64,000 bases of DNA from Halomonas smyrnensis AAD6. Its GTDB lineage: Bacteria; Pseudomonadota; Gammaproteobacteria; Pseudomonadales; Halomonadaceae. Shown here piece after piece: positions 49,092 to 60,937 of this stretch. Position 1 is the stretch's first letter, and each line of letters opens with the position of its first letter. The notes under the pieces were generated by a model, which searched no databases, had not been told where the DNA came from, and saw only the letters and a list, made by a program, of their open reading frames with translations. The stretch lies in NCBI RefSeq assembly GCF_000265245.1, contig NZ_AJKS02000006.1, forward strand, positions 89,067-153,066, given 5' to 3'. The position numbers and the translations under genes were made by a program.

Positions 49092-49748
49092 GTGGCGGAG
49101 ATGAGAACGGAAGAAGAACAGGTCGAAGCGATCAAGCGCTGGTGGAAGGAGAACGGCACCTCGCTGATCGCCGGCGCGGCGATCGCCGCCGCCGGGGTCT
49201 TCGGCTGGAACGCCTGGCAGGACTACCAGACCGGCCAGGCCGAGGCGGCCTCGGCCACCTACCAGCAGGTGCTGACCCTGAGCAGCCAGGACAGCCTGGA
49301 CGACGGCGCCCGCCAGCGCATCGACGAGCTGACGACGAGCCTGGTCGAGGATCACGGCGACAGCCTCTACGCCGACCTGGCGCGCCTGATGGACGCCCGC
49401 GTGGCCGTGGGCGCCGGCGAGCTGGACGCCGCCGAAGCCACCCTGGAGGCGCTGGTCGCCGAGGGCGACCGCCCCTACCTGCAGGGCGTGGCGCGGTTGC
49501 GCCTGGCGCGCCTGCAGCTGGCCGGCGACGACGCCGAGGCGGCGCTGGCGACCCTCGACGGCGACCTGCCGACCCCGCTGGCCGCCCAGCGCGCCGACAT
49601 CCGCGGCGACGCCCATCTGGCGCTCGGCGACCGCGACGCCGCCCGCGAGGCCTGGCAGGAAGCCCTGAGCCTCTCCGAGACCGGCGACCAGCCGCTCTAC
49701 GGTGTGCAACTCAAACTGGACGATCTGGGCGTCGAGGAGACCTCATGA
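49092..49748 (+). CDS. yfgM: YfgM-family ancillary SecYEG/BamB-associated protein
   Basis: This 218-residue protein has the conserved N-terminus [20 protein letters not shown], one membrane segment ([18 protein letters not shown]) and a TPR-like periplasmic part ([20 protein letters not shown]). The start is GTG at 49092, with AGGAGA about 7 bases upstream. It overlaps bamB by four bases (ATGA). YfgM of E. coli associates with the Sec translocon and periplasmic chaperones. Confidence 0.92.
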   Translation: MAEMRTEEEQVEAIKRWWKENGTSLIAGAAIAAAGVFGWNAWQDYQTGQAEAASATYQQVLTLSSQDSLDDGARQRIDELTTSLVEDHGDSLYADLARLMDARVAVGAGELDAAEATLEALVAEGDRPYLQGVARLRLARLQLAGDDAEAALATLDGDLPTPLAAQRADIRGDAHLALGDRDAAREAWQEALSLSETGDQPLYGVQLKLDDLGVEETS

Positions 49749-50893
49749 GCAAGACCACACTCGCCATCGCCGCCACCGCCGCGCTCGGCCTGCTGACCGG
49801 CTGCGCCGGCCAGGTGGAGCCCGAGTATCCGCCCAAGGAGCTCGGCGACACCGCGGGCACCACCAGCGTCGAGACCCTGTGGGAAGGACAGGTCGGCGAC
49901 GGCATCGGTCAGGGCGGCTATCCGCTGGCCCCGACCCGGGACGGCGACCTGCTGTTCGCCGCCGACCAGAGTGGCCTGGTCGAGGCCATCGACGCCGACA
50001 GCGGCGAGCCGCGCTGGCGCATCGAGCTCGATGCCGCCGCCTCCAGCGGCCTCACCGCCGTGGCCGGCCAGGTCTATCTCGGCACCCGCAACGGCGAGGT
50101 GCTGGCCCTCGACCAGTCCGACGGCGAGGTGCTGTGGCGCACCCGCGTCAACAGCGAGGTGCTGGCCGCGCCCCAGGCCAACCGCCAGCTGCTGGTGGTG
50201 CAGGCCGTGGACGGCAGCGTGACCGCCCTGGACCGCGAAAGCGGCGCCGAGCGCTGGGTCTACAGCGGCAGCCGCCCCGCCCTCACCCTGCGCAACACCG
50301 GCACCCCGCGGGTGATCGACCAGGTGACCTTCGCCGGCCTGGCCAACGGCCGCCTGGTCACCCTCGACAACCGCGGCGGCCAGCCGCTGTGGCAGCGCCG
50401 CATCGCCGTGCCCGAGGGCCGCAGCGAGATCGAGCGCCTGGTCGACCTGGCCGGCCAGCCGCTGCTGACCCAGGACGGCCGGCTGTTCGTGACCAGCTAC
50501 AACGGCCGCCTGGCGGCCCTGCAGGCCACCACCGGCGAGATCCTCTGGGCCCGCGACATCTCCAGCTATCGCAGCCCGGTCATGGTCGGCGACTTCCTGT
50601 TCGTGGTCGACGAGGCCAGTCACGTGATCGCGCTCAACGCCGCCAGCGGCGAGACCCTGTGGCGGCTCGACGAGCTCGAGGGCCGCGAGCTGACCGACCC
50701 CGCCTTCGCCGACGGCCGCCTGGTGGTCGGCGACTTCGAGGGCTACCTTCACCTGATCGACGCCCGCGAAGGCGGCCTGGTCGGTCGCACCGAGATCGAC
50801 GACGCCATCAGCGTGGCCCCGCTCACCGACGGCAAGCGCATCTACGCCCTGGCCGACGACGGCAGCCTCGAGGCCCTGGAACTGCAACCATGA
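49745..50893 (+). CDS. bamB: outer-membrane assembly lipoprotein BamB
   Basis: This 382-residue lipoprotein has a signal peptide ending in the lipobox LTGC ([20 protein letters not shown]). An eight-bladed PQQ-type beta-propeller follows, with repeated GEVLWRTRV / GAERWVYSG / GEILWARDI blade motifs. It is a component of the BAM complex that inserts outer-membrane proteins. It overlaps both yfgM and der by four bases. Confidence 0.95.
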   Translation: MSKTTLAIAATAALGLLTGCAGQVEPEYPPKELGDTAGTTSVETLWEGQVGDGIGQGGYPLAPTRDGDLLFAADQSGLVEAIDADSGEPRWRIELDAAASSGLTAVAGQVYLGTRNGEVLALDQSDGEVLWRTRVNSEVLAAPQANRQLLVVQAVDGSVTALDRESGAERWVYSGSRPALTLRNTGTPRVIDQVTFAGLANGRLVTLDNRGGQPLWQRRIAVPEGRSEIERLVDLAGQPLLTQDGRLFVTSYNGRLAALQATTGEILWARDISSYRSPVMVGDFLFVVDEASHVIALNAASGETLWRLDELEGRELTDPAFADGRLVVGDFEGYLHLIDAREGGLVGRTEIDDAISVAPLTDGKRIYALADDGSLEALELQP

Positions 50894-52293
50894 ATCCCGT
50901 GATCGCACTGGTCGGCCGCCCCAATGTGGGCAAGTCGACCCTCTTCAACCGCCTGACGCGCACCCGCGACGCCCTGGTGGCCGACTTCCCGGGCCTGACC
51001 CGGGATCGCAAGTACGGCAACGGCGCGCTGGGCGGCAAGGCCTATACGGTGATCGACACCGGCGGCATCAGCGGCGACGAGGAAGGCATCGACGCGGCCA
51101 TGGCCGAGCAGTCGCTGCAGGCCATCGACGAGGCCGACATCGTGCTGTTCCTGGTCGACGGCCGCAGCGGGTTGAACGTGGCCGATGAAGCCATCGCCAA
51201 CCACCTGCGCATCAACCAGAAGAAGACCTGGCTGGTGGTCAACAAGACCGACGGCCTGGAAGAGCACTCCGCCATGGCGGACTTCTGGCAGCTCGGCCTC
51301 GGCGATCCGCATCCGATCGCCGCCGCCCACGGCCGCAACGTCACCGCGCTGATCGACGAGGTGCTCACGCCCTTCCCCGAGCGCGACGCCGACATCCCGC
51401 TCGACACCGGCACCAAGGGCATCCGCATCGGCGTGATCGGCCGCCCCAACGTCGGCAAGTCGACGCTGGTCAATCGCCTGCTCGGCGAGGAGCGGGTGGT
51501 GGTCTTCGACGAGGCGGGCACCACCCGCGACGCCATCGAGATTCCCTTCGAGCGGCGCGGCGAGCCCTACGTGCTGGTCGACACCGCCGGCGTGCGGCGG
51601 CGCAAGAACGTCAGCCAGACCGCCGAGAAGTTCTCGATCATCAAGACCCTTGAGGCGATCAAGGAGTGCCATGTCGCCATCATGGTGCTCGACGCCCGCT
51701 CGGGGCTGGTGGAACAGGACCTGCACCTGCTCGACTACGTGCTGACCAGCGGCCGCGCTCTGGTGCTGGCGGTCAACAAGTGGGACGGCCTGGAGAGCGA
51801 GGCCAAGGACAAGATGCGCGCCCAGATCAAGCGCCGCCTGGGCTTCGCCGACTACGCCGACCTGCACTTCATCTCGGCGCTGCACGGCACCGCGGTGGGC
51901 GATCTCTACCCGTCCATCGAGCGCGCCTTCGCCTCGGCCAACAGCCACTGGTCGACCAACCGCCTGACCAACATCCTGCACGACGCCGTGGAGCAGCATC
52001 CGGCGCCGATGATCCATGGCCGCCGCATCAAGCTGCGCATGGCCCACCAGGGCGGCAGCAACCCGCCGATCATCGTCGTGCACGGCAACCAGACCGAATC
52101 GCTGTCCGAGGCCTACAAGCGCTACCTGACCAACACCTTCCGCAAGGTGCTCAAGGTCCGCGGCACGCCGATGCGCTTCGAGTTCCGCTCGGGCAAGAAC
52201 CCCTACGACCACATGGCCGGCGCCAGCGACCGCGAGAAGGCCAAGAAGCGCGAGCTCGACCGCACCAAGGAATCGCGCCGCGGTCGTCGCTGA
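50890..52293 (+). CDS. der: ribosome-assembly GTPase Der
   Basis: This 467-residue protein has two tandem GTPase domains, each with a P loop ([15 protein letters not shown] at residue ~5; [15 protein letters not shown] at ~180), switch elements and NKxD-type motifs (NKTD, NKWD). A C-terminal KH-like domain and a basic tail follow. It is required for 50S subunit maturation. It ends the hisS-yfgM-bamB-der run and is followed by a terminator. Confidence 0.96.
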   Translation: MNPVIALVGRPNVGKSTLFNRLTRTRDALVADFPGLTRDRKYGNGALGGKAYTVIDTGGISGDEEGIDAAMAEQSLQAIDEADIVLFLVDGRSGLNVADEAIANHLRINQKKTWLVVNKTDGLEEHSAMADFWQLGLGDPHPIAAAHGRNVTALIDEVLTPFPERDADIPLDTGTKGIRIGVIGRPNVGKSTLVNRLLGEERVVVFDEAGTTRDAIEIPFERRGEPYVLVDTAGVRRRKNVSQTAEKFSIIKTLEAIKECHVAIMVLDARSGLVEQDLHLLDYVLTSGRALVLAVNKWDGLESEAKDKMRAQIKRRLGFADYADLHFISALHGTAVGDLYPSIERAFASANSHWSTNRLTNILHDAVEQHPAPMIHGRRIKLRMAHQGGSNPPIIVVHGNQTESLSEAYKRYLTNTFRKVLKVRGTPMRFEFRSGKNPYDHMAGASDREKAKKRELDRTKESRRGRR

Positions 52294-52380
52294 CGTCGCC
52301 CGACGACGACAGGCAGCGTCGCCATCCGTCGACGCTCGACGCGCGGGCGAATCTCGCCGATAGCACGCTCGCCCATAGCG

Positions 52381-52410
52381 CAGACCGCCGGCCCTCGGGC
52401 CGGCGGTCTG
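52381..52410 (+). terminator. GC-rich terminator-like hairpin after der
   Basis: CAGACCGCCGGCC pairs with GGCCGGCGGTCTG around a 4-nt loop, followed by CGTCTGTC, a weak U tract. It is the only terminator-like structure between der and the convergent DUF815 gene. Confidence 0.55.
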
Positions 52411-52513
52411 CGTCTGTCACCCCGAGGCGGTCGCCGCTGCTCGACCTGGCCCGGCAGATGGCCCGCACCGGCGACCTGCCGCAGGGCAGCGAGCTGGCGA
52501 TCACGCCGGGCGA

Positions 52514-53398
52514 TCAGCTCTGGTTATCGGAACCCTGATCGTAGAGGCGCTGGCGGCCGATCCACTGGCAGGCGAACTGCCAGGCCACCCGGCCACTGCG
52601 TCCGCCGCGCAGGGTGGCGTAGCGCACCGCCTCGGCCCGCGCCTCGTCGCTCCAGTCGTCCGCCTCGCCGAGGCGCCGCGTCCAGTGCTCGCAGGCCTCG
52701 AGGTAGGCGTCCTGGGAGAACGGATGGAAGGCCAGCCATAGCCCGAAGCGGTCGGACAGCGAGATCTTCTCCTCGACGGCGTCGCCGTGGTGGAGCTCCT
52801 CGCCGACCAGGCGGGTGGCGTCGTTGTCGGCCATCGACTCCGGCAGCAGGTGGCGGCGGTTGGAGGTGGCGTAGAGCAGCACGTTCTCGGGCGGGCCGGT
52901 CAGGGTGCCGTCGAGCACGCTCTTCAGCGCCTTGTAGGCATCGTCGTTCTGCTCGAAGGAGAGATCGTCGCAATAGACCACGAAGCGGTGCGGCAGGTGG
53001 CGCAGCTGGGCCACCAGCGACGGCAGCGCGCCGAGATCGTGGCGATCCACCTGCACCAGCCGCAGCCCCTCGCCGCCCAGGCCATTGAGCAGCGCCCGTA
53101 CCAGCGACGACTTGCCGCTGCCCCGGGCGCCCCACAGCAGCGCGTGGTTGGCCGGATGACCGCGCAGGAAGGCGCGGGTATTGTCGACCAGCTGGCGCTT
53201 CTGGCGCTCGATGCCGAGCAGGTCGTCGAGGGCCAGGGCGTCGCGCGGCGGCACCGGCACCAGCCGCCCGCCCAGGGCGTGGCGCTCCCACAGCGCGGCC
53301 ACGTCGCGCGTCCAGTCGACCGCCTCGGCGGCCGGCGGCAGCCAGGGCTCGACGCGAGCCAGCAGCGACAGCAGGCGCTGCGACAATTCATCGTCCAT
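52514..53398 (-). CDS. DUF815 AAA-type ATPase
   Basis: This 294-residue protein of the DUF815 family has Walker A in LLWGARGSGKSSLVRALLNG and Walker B-like VVYCDDLSFE. Sensor segments follow (VLLYATSNRRHLLPESMADN, DRFGLWLAFHPFSQDAYLEA). The N-terminal motif LLGIERQKRQLVDNTRAFLR is characteristic of the family. Function is unknown. The gene is convergent with der and divergent from the M48 peptidase gene. Confidence 0.9.
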   Translation of the reverse strand: MDDELSQRLLSLLARVEPWLPPAAEAVDWTRDVAALWERHALGGRLVPVPPRDALALDDLLGIERQKRQLVDNTRAFLRGHPANHALLWGARGSGKSSLVRALLNGLGGEGLRLVQVDRHDLGALPSLVAQLRHLPHRFVVYCDDLSFEQNDDAYKALKSVLDGTLTGPPENVLLYATSNRRHLLPESMADNDATRLVGEELHHGDAVEEKISLSDRFGLWLAFHPFSQDAYLEACEHWTRRLGEADDWSDEARAEAVRYATLRGGRSGRVAWQFACQWIGRQRLYDQGSDNQS

Positions 53399-53516
53399 GA
53401 GCGTCCTCCATGATGGCGGGTTTTGTGGTTGATCTTGCAGGCGTGGGGGGTATCTTGTGGCGAACCCTTATTCGCCGTCCAGTGGCCCTGCCACGGCCGG
53501 CCCCAGGAGGACTCCG

Positions 53517-54308
53517 ATGCGCTGGATTCACTGTCTCGCCGTGGGCACGCTCAGCGTCGCCCTGGCCGCCTGCACCACCTCACCCACCGGGCGCTCGCAG
53601 CTGACCCTGATGTCAGACGATCAGCTCGACCAGATGGGCGCCCAGGCCTTCGCCCAGTATCAGCAGGACCGTACCACCGTGGACGGCGCCCCTTACCGGC
53701 TCGCGCAATGCATCACCCGGGAGATCGTCGCCACCCTGCCGGCCGAGCTGCAGCAGGAGAACTGGCAGGTGCGGGTGTTCGAGGACGACTCGGCCAACGC
53801 CTTCGCGCTGCCCGGCGGCTACGTGGGCGTGAACACCGGGCTGCTCGAGATCACCGAGAATCAGGACCAGCTGGCCGCGGTCATCGGCCACGAGATCGGC
53901 CACGTGCTGGCCCACCACGCCAACGAGCGCGCCTCGACCCAGAGCGCCACCAACCTCGGCCTCTCGGTGCTGTCCTCGGCCGCCGGCCTGGAAGGCGCCG
54001 GCGGTGAGCAGGTGATGGCGGCGCTGGGCATGGGCGCCCAGTACGGCATCCTGCTGCCCTTCTCGCGCAGCCACGAGAGCGAGGCCGACACCATCGGCCT
54101 GAAGCTGATGGCCGATGCCGGCTTCGACCCGCGGGCCAGCGTCGCGCTGTGGCAGAACATGGCCAACGCCGGCGGCGGCCAGCCGCCGGAGTGGATGTCC
54201 ACCCACCCCAGCCACGGAAACCGCATCTCGGGGCTCGAGTCCGGCATGGACGAGGCGCTGCAGCGCTATCGCCAGGCCGGGCGGGCGCCGAACTGCGGAC
54301 AGCCCTGA
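53517..54308 (+). CDS. M48-family metallopeptidase lipoprotein
   Basis: This 263-residue protein has a lipobox signal peptide (ALAACTTSPTGRSQL). The M48 zinc site HEIGHVLAHH is near residue 145, and the third ligand is in SRSHESEADTIGLKLMADAG. It resembles the LoiP/YcaL group of periplasmic outer-membrane-associated proteases involved in BAM quality control. The start at 53517, with AGGAGG 9 bases upstream, is preferred over a start 20 codons earlier. Confidence 0.9.
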   Translation: MRWIHCLAVGTLSVALAACTTSPTGRSQLTLMSDDQLDQMGAQAFAQYQQDRTTVDGAPYRLAQCITREIVATLPAELQQENWQVRVFEDDSANAFALPGGYVGVNTGLLEITENQDQLAAVIGHEIGHVLAHHANERASTQSATNLGLSVLSSAAGLEGAGGEQVMAALGMGAQYGILLPFSRSHESEADTIGLKLMADAGFDPRASVALWQNMANAGGGQPPEWMSTHPSHGNRISGLESGMDEALQRYRQAGRAPNCGQP

Positions 54309-54354
54309 GCTTGTAGACAGCCCTGAGCGGATAGAGAGCCCTGAGTCAGCCCCC
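54301..54354 (+). repeat. 18-bp tandem triplication at the M48 stop codon
   Basis: AGCCCTGAG occurs at 54301, 54319 and 54337 with an exact 18-bp period. The first copy contains the gene's TGA stop, so the stop-codon segment has been tandemly copied twice into the 3' flank. Confidence 0.7.
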
Positions 54355-54370
54355 TTATCGAGCCACATAT

Positions 54371-54406
54371 AAAAACGCCCCGAGCCGTCGTCCGGCTCGG
54401 GGCGTT
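54371..54406. terminator. bidirectional intrinsic terminator between the M48 gene and aroE
   Basis: A 13-bp stem AACGCCCCGAGCC/GGCTCGGGGCGTT; the minus strand ends in UUUUUAUAU, making it a strong terminator for aroE, while the plus strand has a weak CUUG tail. Confidence 0.85.
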
Positions 54407-54427
54407 CTTGATCGCGGCATGGTGGCG

Positions 54428-56241
<1,814 letters not shown>

Positions 56242-56343
56242 CTATGAACCCTTCCCTGGGCGCTACTTTGGCCATCCATGGCCAAAAACCCCTCGCGCCG
56301 GCTTGTCCCCGGCGCTCATTCACCGGATATCTCCAGCGACCTC

Positions 56344-56913
56344 TCAGTCGCGCAGCACGCGGCCGGTGACCAGGTCGCGGATGGTGCTGGGGCGGTCGTG
56401 GCCGCCCAGGGGGCCGTCGAGCACGGCATCGAGCTCGCCGCCGGGCCCTTCACCAAAGACGGCATGGATCTCGTCGGCGCTCATCGCCGAGGGCTCGCCG
56501 GCGCGGTTGGCAGACGTCGAGACGATGGGGCCGCCGAAGGCACGGCACAGGGCGGCGACCAGGGGGTGGTCGCTGATCCTGAGCGCCACCCGGTCGTGCT
56601 CGCCGCGCACCAGCGGGTGCGCCCGGCCATTGTCCGGCACCAGCCAGGTGGTCGGCGTGTCGCGGGGCTCGGCGAGGGCCTGCCGGCGGGCGTCGTCGAG
56701 CCCCTCCAGCCAGGGCGCCAGCTGGGCGATATCCGCGGCCACCAGGATCACGCCCTTGGCCGGGTCGCGGCGCTTGAGGTCCAAGAGCCGGGTCAGGGCG
56801 GTGGCATCGTCGGGGTCGCAGCCGAGGCCCCAGACGGCCTCGGTGGGATAGGCGATCACGCCGCCGGCGCGCAGGGCGGCCACGGCGGCGGCGAGGGAGG
56901 TTTCCTGGGTCAT
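56344..56913 (-). CDS. tsaC: threonylcarbamoyl-AMP synthase
   Basis: This 189-residue YrdC/Sua5-domain protein makes threonylcarbamoyl-AMP for the t6A37 tRNA modification. It shows [20 protein letters not shown], the substrate-pocket [15 protein letters not shown] and [17 protein letters not shown]. The start at 56913 matches the E. coli TsaC length (190) and N-terminus; an ATG 9 codons upstream is an alternative. It lies between hemF and dprA, the common order. Confidence 0.94.
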   Translation of the reverse strand: MTQETSLAAAVAALRAGGVIAYPTEAVWGLGCDPDDATALTRLLDLKRRDPAKGVILVAADIAQLAPWLEGLDDARRQALAEPRDTPTTWLVPDNGRAHPLVRGEHDRVALRISDHPLVAALCRAFGGPIVSTSANRAGEPSAMSADEIHAVFGEGPGGELDAVLDGPLGGHDRPSTIRDLVTGRVLRD

Positions 56914-56951
56914 GATGGAGGATCCGGCGGTGTCCGACATGGGCCGGGATT

Positions 56952-58058
56952 CTACCACGCTCCCCCGGGGCCCGGCAGGCGCACCCAGCCGCCGGCGGCG
57001 GGGCCGGCGCGCCCCTCCAGCTCGAGGGCCAGCAGCCGGCGCTGGCACTCGGCCACCGACAGTCCGGTGAGGTTCACCAGGGCATCCACCGGCGTCGGGG
57101 TATCGCTGAGCCAGGCCAGCAGCGGGTCGTCGGCGCCCGCGGCGGCCGCCGGCTCGGCTCGCACGGGCGGTGGCTCCATCGGCGCGCTCCAGGCCGGCAG
57201 CTCGGCGAGGATGTCGTCGACGTCGCGCACCAGCACCGCGCCGTCGCGCAGCAGCCCCAGGCAGCCGCGCGCTTGGGGGTTGTGGATCGAGCCCGGCACG
57301 GCGAACACCTCGCGGCTCTGCTCGCCGGCCAGCCGGGCGCTGACCAGCGAGCCGCTGCGCTCGGCGGCCTCCACCACCAGCACGCCGCGGGACAGCCCGG
57401 TGACGATGCGATTGCGGCGCGGGAAGAAGGCCGGGTGGGGCCTGGTGCCGGGCGGATGCTCGGACAGCAGCAAGCCGCCCGGCCCGCGCAGCCGCTCGTG
57501 CAGGGCGCGGTGGCGGGCCGGATAGATGACGTCCACCCCGCCGCCGAGCACCGCCACGCTGCGCCCGCCGGCCTCCAGCGCCGCCTGCTGGGCGGCACCG
57601 TCGATGCCCAGCGCCATGCCGCTGACCACGCCCCAGCCGCGTTCGGCCAGCGCCCGGGCGAAGCCGGCGGCGTTGGCGAGCCCCTCCCGGGTCGGCTTGC
57701 GGGTGCCGACCATGGCCAGCCGCGGCGGCGCCAGCGCGCCGAGATCGCCCCAGGCCCACAGCACCGGCGGCGGATCGGCGATCTGGGCCAGTGGCGCCGG
57801 CCAGTCGGGATGATCGGGATGCAGCAGCGCCCGGTCGGGGGCCTGGGCGAGCCAGGCCTCGTCGGCGTCGAGCGAGGCCGTCAGCGGGCTCCTGGCGGGA
57901 TGGTCGAGCCACAGTCGCAGGGCCTTGGCCGCCGGGGCCGGCATCACCGCCAGCCAGCCCTCGGGCCAGGCCGGGGCGCGGGCGGCGAGTTCGGCCAGCC
58001 CCGCGGTCCCGAGGCCGGGCAGGCGCGACAGCAGCAGCCACTCTCTGGCCATCGGCAT
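56952..58058 (-). CDS. dprA: DNA-processing protein DprA
   Basis: This 368-residue protein has an N-terminal helical domain and a Rossmann-like domain (LAMVGTRKPTREGLANAAGF, GVVSGMALGIDGAAQQAALE, VIAVLGGGVDVIYP-type loop). FFPRRNRIVTGLSRGVLVVE and a C-terminal winged-helix domain follow. It loads RecA onto incoming single-stranded DNA in natural transformation. The start lies 9 bases after the LysM gene's stop. Confidence 0.95.
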   Translation of the reverse strand: MPMAREWLLLSRLPGLGTAGLAELAARAPAWPEGWLAVMPAPAAKALRLWLDHPARSPLTASLDADEAWLAQAPDRALLHPDHPDWPAPLAQIADPPPVLWAWGDLGALAPPRLAMVGTRKPTREGLANAAGFARALAERGWGVVSGMALGIDGAAQQAALEAGGRSVAVLGGGVDVIYPARHRALHERLRGPGGLLLSEHPPGTRPHPAFFPRRNRIVTGLSRGVLVVEAAERSGSLVSARLAGEQSREVFAVPGSIHNPQARGCLGLLRDGAVLVRDVDDILAELPAWSAPMEPPPVRAEPAAAAGADDPLLAWLSDTPTPVDALVNLTGLSVAECQRRLLALELEGRAGPAAGGWVRLPGPGGAW

Positions 58059-58067
58059 GGTGGTGGC

Positions 58068-59156
58068 CTAGCGCTGCGCCGTGTCCAGCCCGGCGCCCGG
58101 GGTGTGCAGGCGATCGCCCACCGCCAGGGTGCGCGAGGCCTGCATCACCAGGCCGTAGCTCATCTTGTCGTAGGGCCGCACGACCATCACCAGGCCGGCG
58201 CCCTCGCCGGGCAGGCGCAGCATCTCGCCGGTCCGCGGGTCGCTGACCAGCTCGCCGCGCTGCTCCACCGCCAGCACGTGGCCGGGCGCCAGGCCGTCGC
58301 GGGTGCCGCGGTCCAGCGCGACCATCTGCAGCCGACCGATGAAGCGCACGCCGCCGGGCACCGACAGGATGCGGCCGTCGACCCGACGCTCCGGCGCCCG
58401 CGGCTGGAACGCGGTGACCAGGCCGCGGTCTTCCAGCGGCAGGAGGATGTCGCCGTTGCGGATCTCCTGGCTGGCCTTGGTGGCCTCGAGCACCGCGATG
58501 TCGTCCTCCTGGCGCCTCTGGCGGGCCTCGCCCACGCTCTCGAGCTCGAGGCCCAGCGCCTCGCCCGTGGCCTCGTCGAGGTAGCGCTCGCCGGGGCGAT
58601 AGATGCCGACGCGGCCGCCGGCCGGCACCTCGCCGCGGGCATAGAAGCGATCGCCGGCGCCGCTGATCAGCCGCCGGTCGTCGCCGCCCACCACGTAGGC
58701 CAGCTCGGCGAGGGTCTCGGGATCGTCGATGACCCGGTGCTCGCGGGTGAACAGGCGCACCGCCTCCAGCGGAATCGGTTCGATGGCCTCGCGCCGCGGC
58801 ACGGTGCGCATCTCGGGCGACAGGCGCACCACGCCCTGGCCGCGCTCCAGCCCCAGGCAGGGCCGTCCGCCGCAGTCATGCAGGGTGACGATGTCGCCGG
58901 GATAGATCAGATGCGGGTTCTCGATCTGGGGATTGGCCTGCCACACCTCGGGCCACTGCCAGGGGTGCTGCAGGAAGCGGCCGGAGATGCCCCACAGGGT
59001 ATCGCCCCGCACCACGGTATAGCGATCCGGGGCGTCGTCCCGCAGCCCGTCGTCCCAGGTCAGCCCCTGCGCCTGGACGGCACCGACCGTCGTCACGCCC
59101 AGCGCCAGTGCCCCCAGCCAGCGCTTCACGAGCCCGCTGCGTCCGATCTGCTTCAT
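58068..59156 (-). CDS. LysM peptidoglycan-binding secreted protein
   Basis: This 362-residue protein has a signal peptide (LALGVTTVGAVQAQG) and one LysM domain at about residues 45-92 (YTVVRGDTLWGISGRFLQHP through HLIYPGDIVTLH). A ~270-residue C-terminal region typical of the dprA-neighbouring LysM family follows. It probably binds the cell wall in the periplasm. It is divergent from def, with a 164-base promoter region between. Confidence 0.92.
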   Translation of the reverse strand: MKQIGRSGLVKRWLGALALGVTTVGAVQAQGLTWDDGLRDDAPDRYTVVRGDTLWGISGRFLQHPWQWPEVWQANPQIENPHLIYPGDIVTLHDCGGRPCLGLERGQGVVRLSPEMRTVPRREAIEPIPLEAVRLFTREHRVIDDPETLAELAYVVGGDDRRLISGAGDRFYARGEVPAGGRVGIYRPGERYLDEATGEALGLELESVGEARQRRQEDDIAVLEATKASQEIRNGDILLPLEDRGLVTAFQPRAPERRVDGRILSVPGGVRFIGRLQMVALDRGTRDGLAPGHVLAVEQRGELVSDPRTGEMLRLPGEGAGLVMVVRPYDKMSYGLVMQASRTLAVGDRLHTPGAGLDTAQR

Positions 59157-59320
59157 TCCCTTGCTCCCTGGCCGATGATCGCGGCGGCACCGGGAACCTC
59201 GCCATCGTGGTATAGTCTGATGCTATTGATGCGATGCGCGAAGCGCGGTTTCCCGGCACGCCGCAGGCTTCTAGAATAGTCGTGATTTCCGAATGACAGC
59301 ACAACGGTGACACCAACGCC

Positions 59321-59833
59321 ATGGCCAAACTCCCCATTCTCGAATTCCCCGACGAGCGGCTCCGCACCAAGGCGGCCCCGGTCGAGACGGTCGACGACGA
59401 GGTGCGCCAGCTGGTCGACGACATGCTCGAGACCATGTATGCCGCCCCCGGCATCGGCCTGGCGGCGACGCAGGTGGATGCGCATCGTCGGGTCATCGTG
59501 ATCGACGTCAGCGAGGATCAGAGCACGCCGCTGGTGCTGATCAACCCCGAGTACACCCCGATCGGCGAGGAGCGCGAGCCGATGCAGGAGGGCTGCCTGT
59601 CGGTGCCCGAGTACTACGCCGAAGTGCCACGGGCGCTGAAGGTCCGGCTCAAGGCGCTGGATCGCGACGGCCAGCCCTACGAGCTGGAGGCCGACGGCCT
59701 GCTGGCCCACTGCATCCAGCACGAATACGACCACCTCGAGGGCGTGCTGTTCGTCGACTACCTCTCGCCGCTCAAGCGCGACCGGGTGATGAAGAAGATG
59801 CAGAAGCGCCACCGGCTGACCCAGCCGGCCTGA
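59321..59833 (+). CDS. def: peptide deformylase
   Basis: This 170-residue metal enzyme removes the N-formyl group of nascent proteins. The three motifs are complete: [16 protein letters not shown] and HEYDHLEG, containing the Cys and two His metal ligands. It is followed by fmt, which performs the opposite reaction on initiator tRNA. Confidence 0.97.
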   Translation: MAKLPILEFPDERLRTKAAPVETVDDEVRQLVDDMLETMYAAPGIGLAATQVDAHRRVIVIDVSEDQSTPLVLINPEYTPIGEEREPMQEGCLSVPEYYAEVPRALKVRLKALDRDGQPYELEADGLLAHCIQHEYDHLEGVLFVDYLSPLKRDRVMKKMQKRHRLTQPA

Positions 59834-59950
59834 GCCGCCTCGACGCCCTTCGCGACGTGAAGGCCGGTGCCCGGATGGGCGCCGGCCTTCGTCGTTTGGG
59901 CCCGGCTCCGTTATCATGGGCGGCATTCATTCCGGCAAGGCCCCGAACCC

Positions 59951-60937
59951 ATGTCCCGACCCCTGCGCGTCATCTTCGCCGGCACGCCCGACTTCGCCGC
60001 CGAGAGCCTGGCGGCGTTGCTGGCGAGCTCCCATCGCGTCGTCGCCGTCTATACCCAGCCCGACCGCCCCGCCGGCCGCGGCCGCAAGCTCACCCCGAGC
60101 CCGGTCAAGGCACTGGCCCAGGAGCACGGGCTGCCGGTCTACCAGCCGGCCTCGCTGAAGACGCCCGAGGCCCAGTCCGAGCTGGCCGCCCTCGAGGCCG
60201 ACATCATGGTAGTGGTGGCCTACGGCCTGATCCTGCCCAAGGCGGTGCTCGACACCCCGCGCCTCGGCTGCATCAACGTCCACGCCTCGCTGCTGCCGCG
60301 CTGGCGCGGCGCCGCGCCCATCCAGCGCGCCATCGAGGCCGGCGACGCCGAGAGCGGCGTGACCATCATGCAGATGGACGAAGGGCTCGACACCGGCGCC
60401 ATGCTGCGCATCGCCCGCACCCCGATCACCGCCGCCACCACCGGCGGCACGCTGCACGACGCCCTGGCCGCCCAGGGCGGGCGAGCCATGGTCGAGACGC
60501 TGGACGCCCTGGCCGGCGACGGCCTCGCGGCCACGCCCCAGCCCGAGGACGACGTCACCTACGCCGCCAAGCTGTCCAAGGCCGAGGCCGAGCTGGACTT
60601 CCGCGAGGACGCCGAGGCCCTGGCCGCACGCATCCGTGCCTTCAATCCCTGGCCGGTGGCCTGGTGCGCGCTGGGCGACGACCGCCTGCGCCTGCTGATG
60701 GCCGAGGCCCACCCCACCCCCGGCAGCGAGAGCGCCGAACCCGGCACCCTGCTGCCCCATGACGACGACGCCCTGCGCATCGCCTGCGGCGAGCGCGGCG
60801 ACCGGGTCCTTCGCGTGACCCGGGCCCAGCTGCCCGGCGGCAAGCCCCTCGACGTGCGCGAGCTGCTCAAGGCTCGCGCGGAGCGCTTCGCGCCCGGCAG
60901 CCGCCTGGGCCGGCCGAACCAGGAGACATCCGCATGA
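59951..60937 (+). CDS. fmt: methionyl-tRNA formyltransferase
   Basis: This 328-residue enzyme has the formyl-donor domain (LRVIFAGTPDFAAESLAALL, catalytic stretch INVHASLLPRWRGAAPIQRA, TIMQMDEGLDTGAML) and a C-terminal OB-like domain. The ATG at 59951 begins MSRPLRVIFAG. It overlaps rsmB by four bases. Confidence 0.97.
   Translation: MSRPLRVIFAGTPDFAAESLAALLASSHRVVAVYTQPDRPAGRGRKLTPSPVKALAQEHGLPVYQPASLKTPEAQSELAALEADIMVVVAYGLILPKAVLDTPRLGCINVHASLLPRWRGAAPIQRAIEAGDAESGVTIMQMDEGLDTGAMLRIARTPITAATTGGTLHDALAAQGGRAMVETLDALAGDGLAATPQPEDDVTYAAKLSKAEAELDFREDAEALAARIRAFNPWPVAWCALGDDRLRLLMAEAHPTPGSESAEPGTLLPHDDDALRIACGERGDRVLRVTRAQLPGGKPLDVRELLKARAERFAPGSRLGRPNQETSA

Noticed and set aside
52430..52538. 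Short open frame ending SELAITPGDQLWLSEP between der and the DUF815 gene
   Set aside because: The only start lies inside the frame, there is no RBS and it overlaps the end of the DUF815 gene; the protein-like look may be chance in high-GC sequence.
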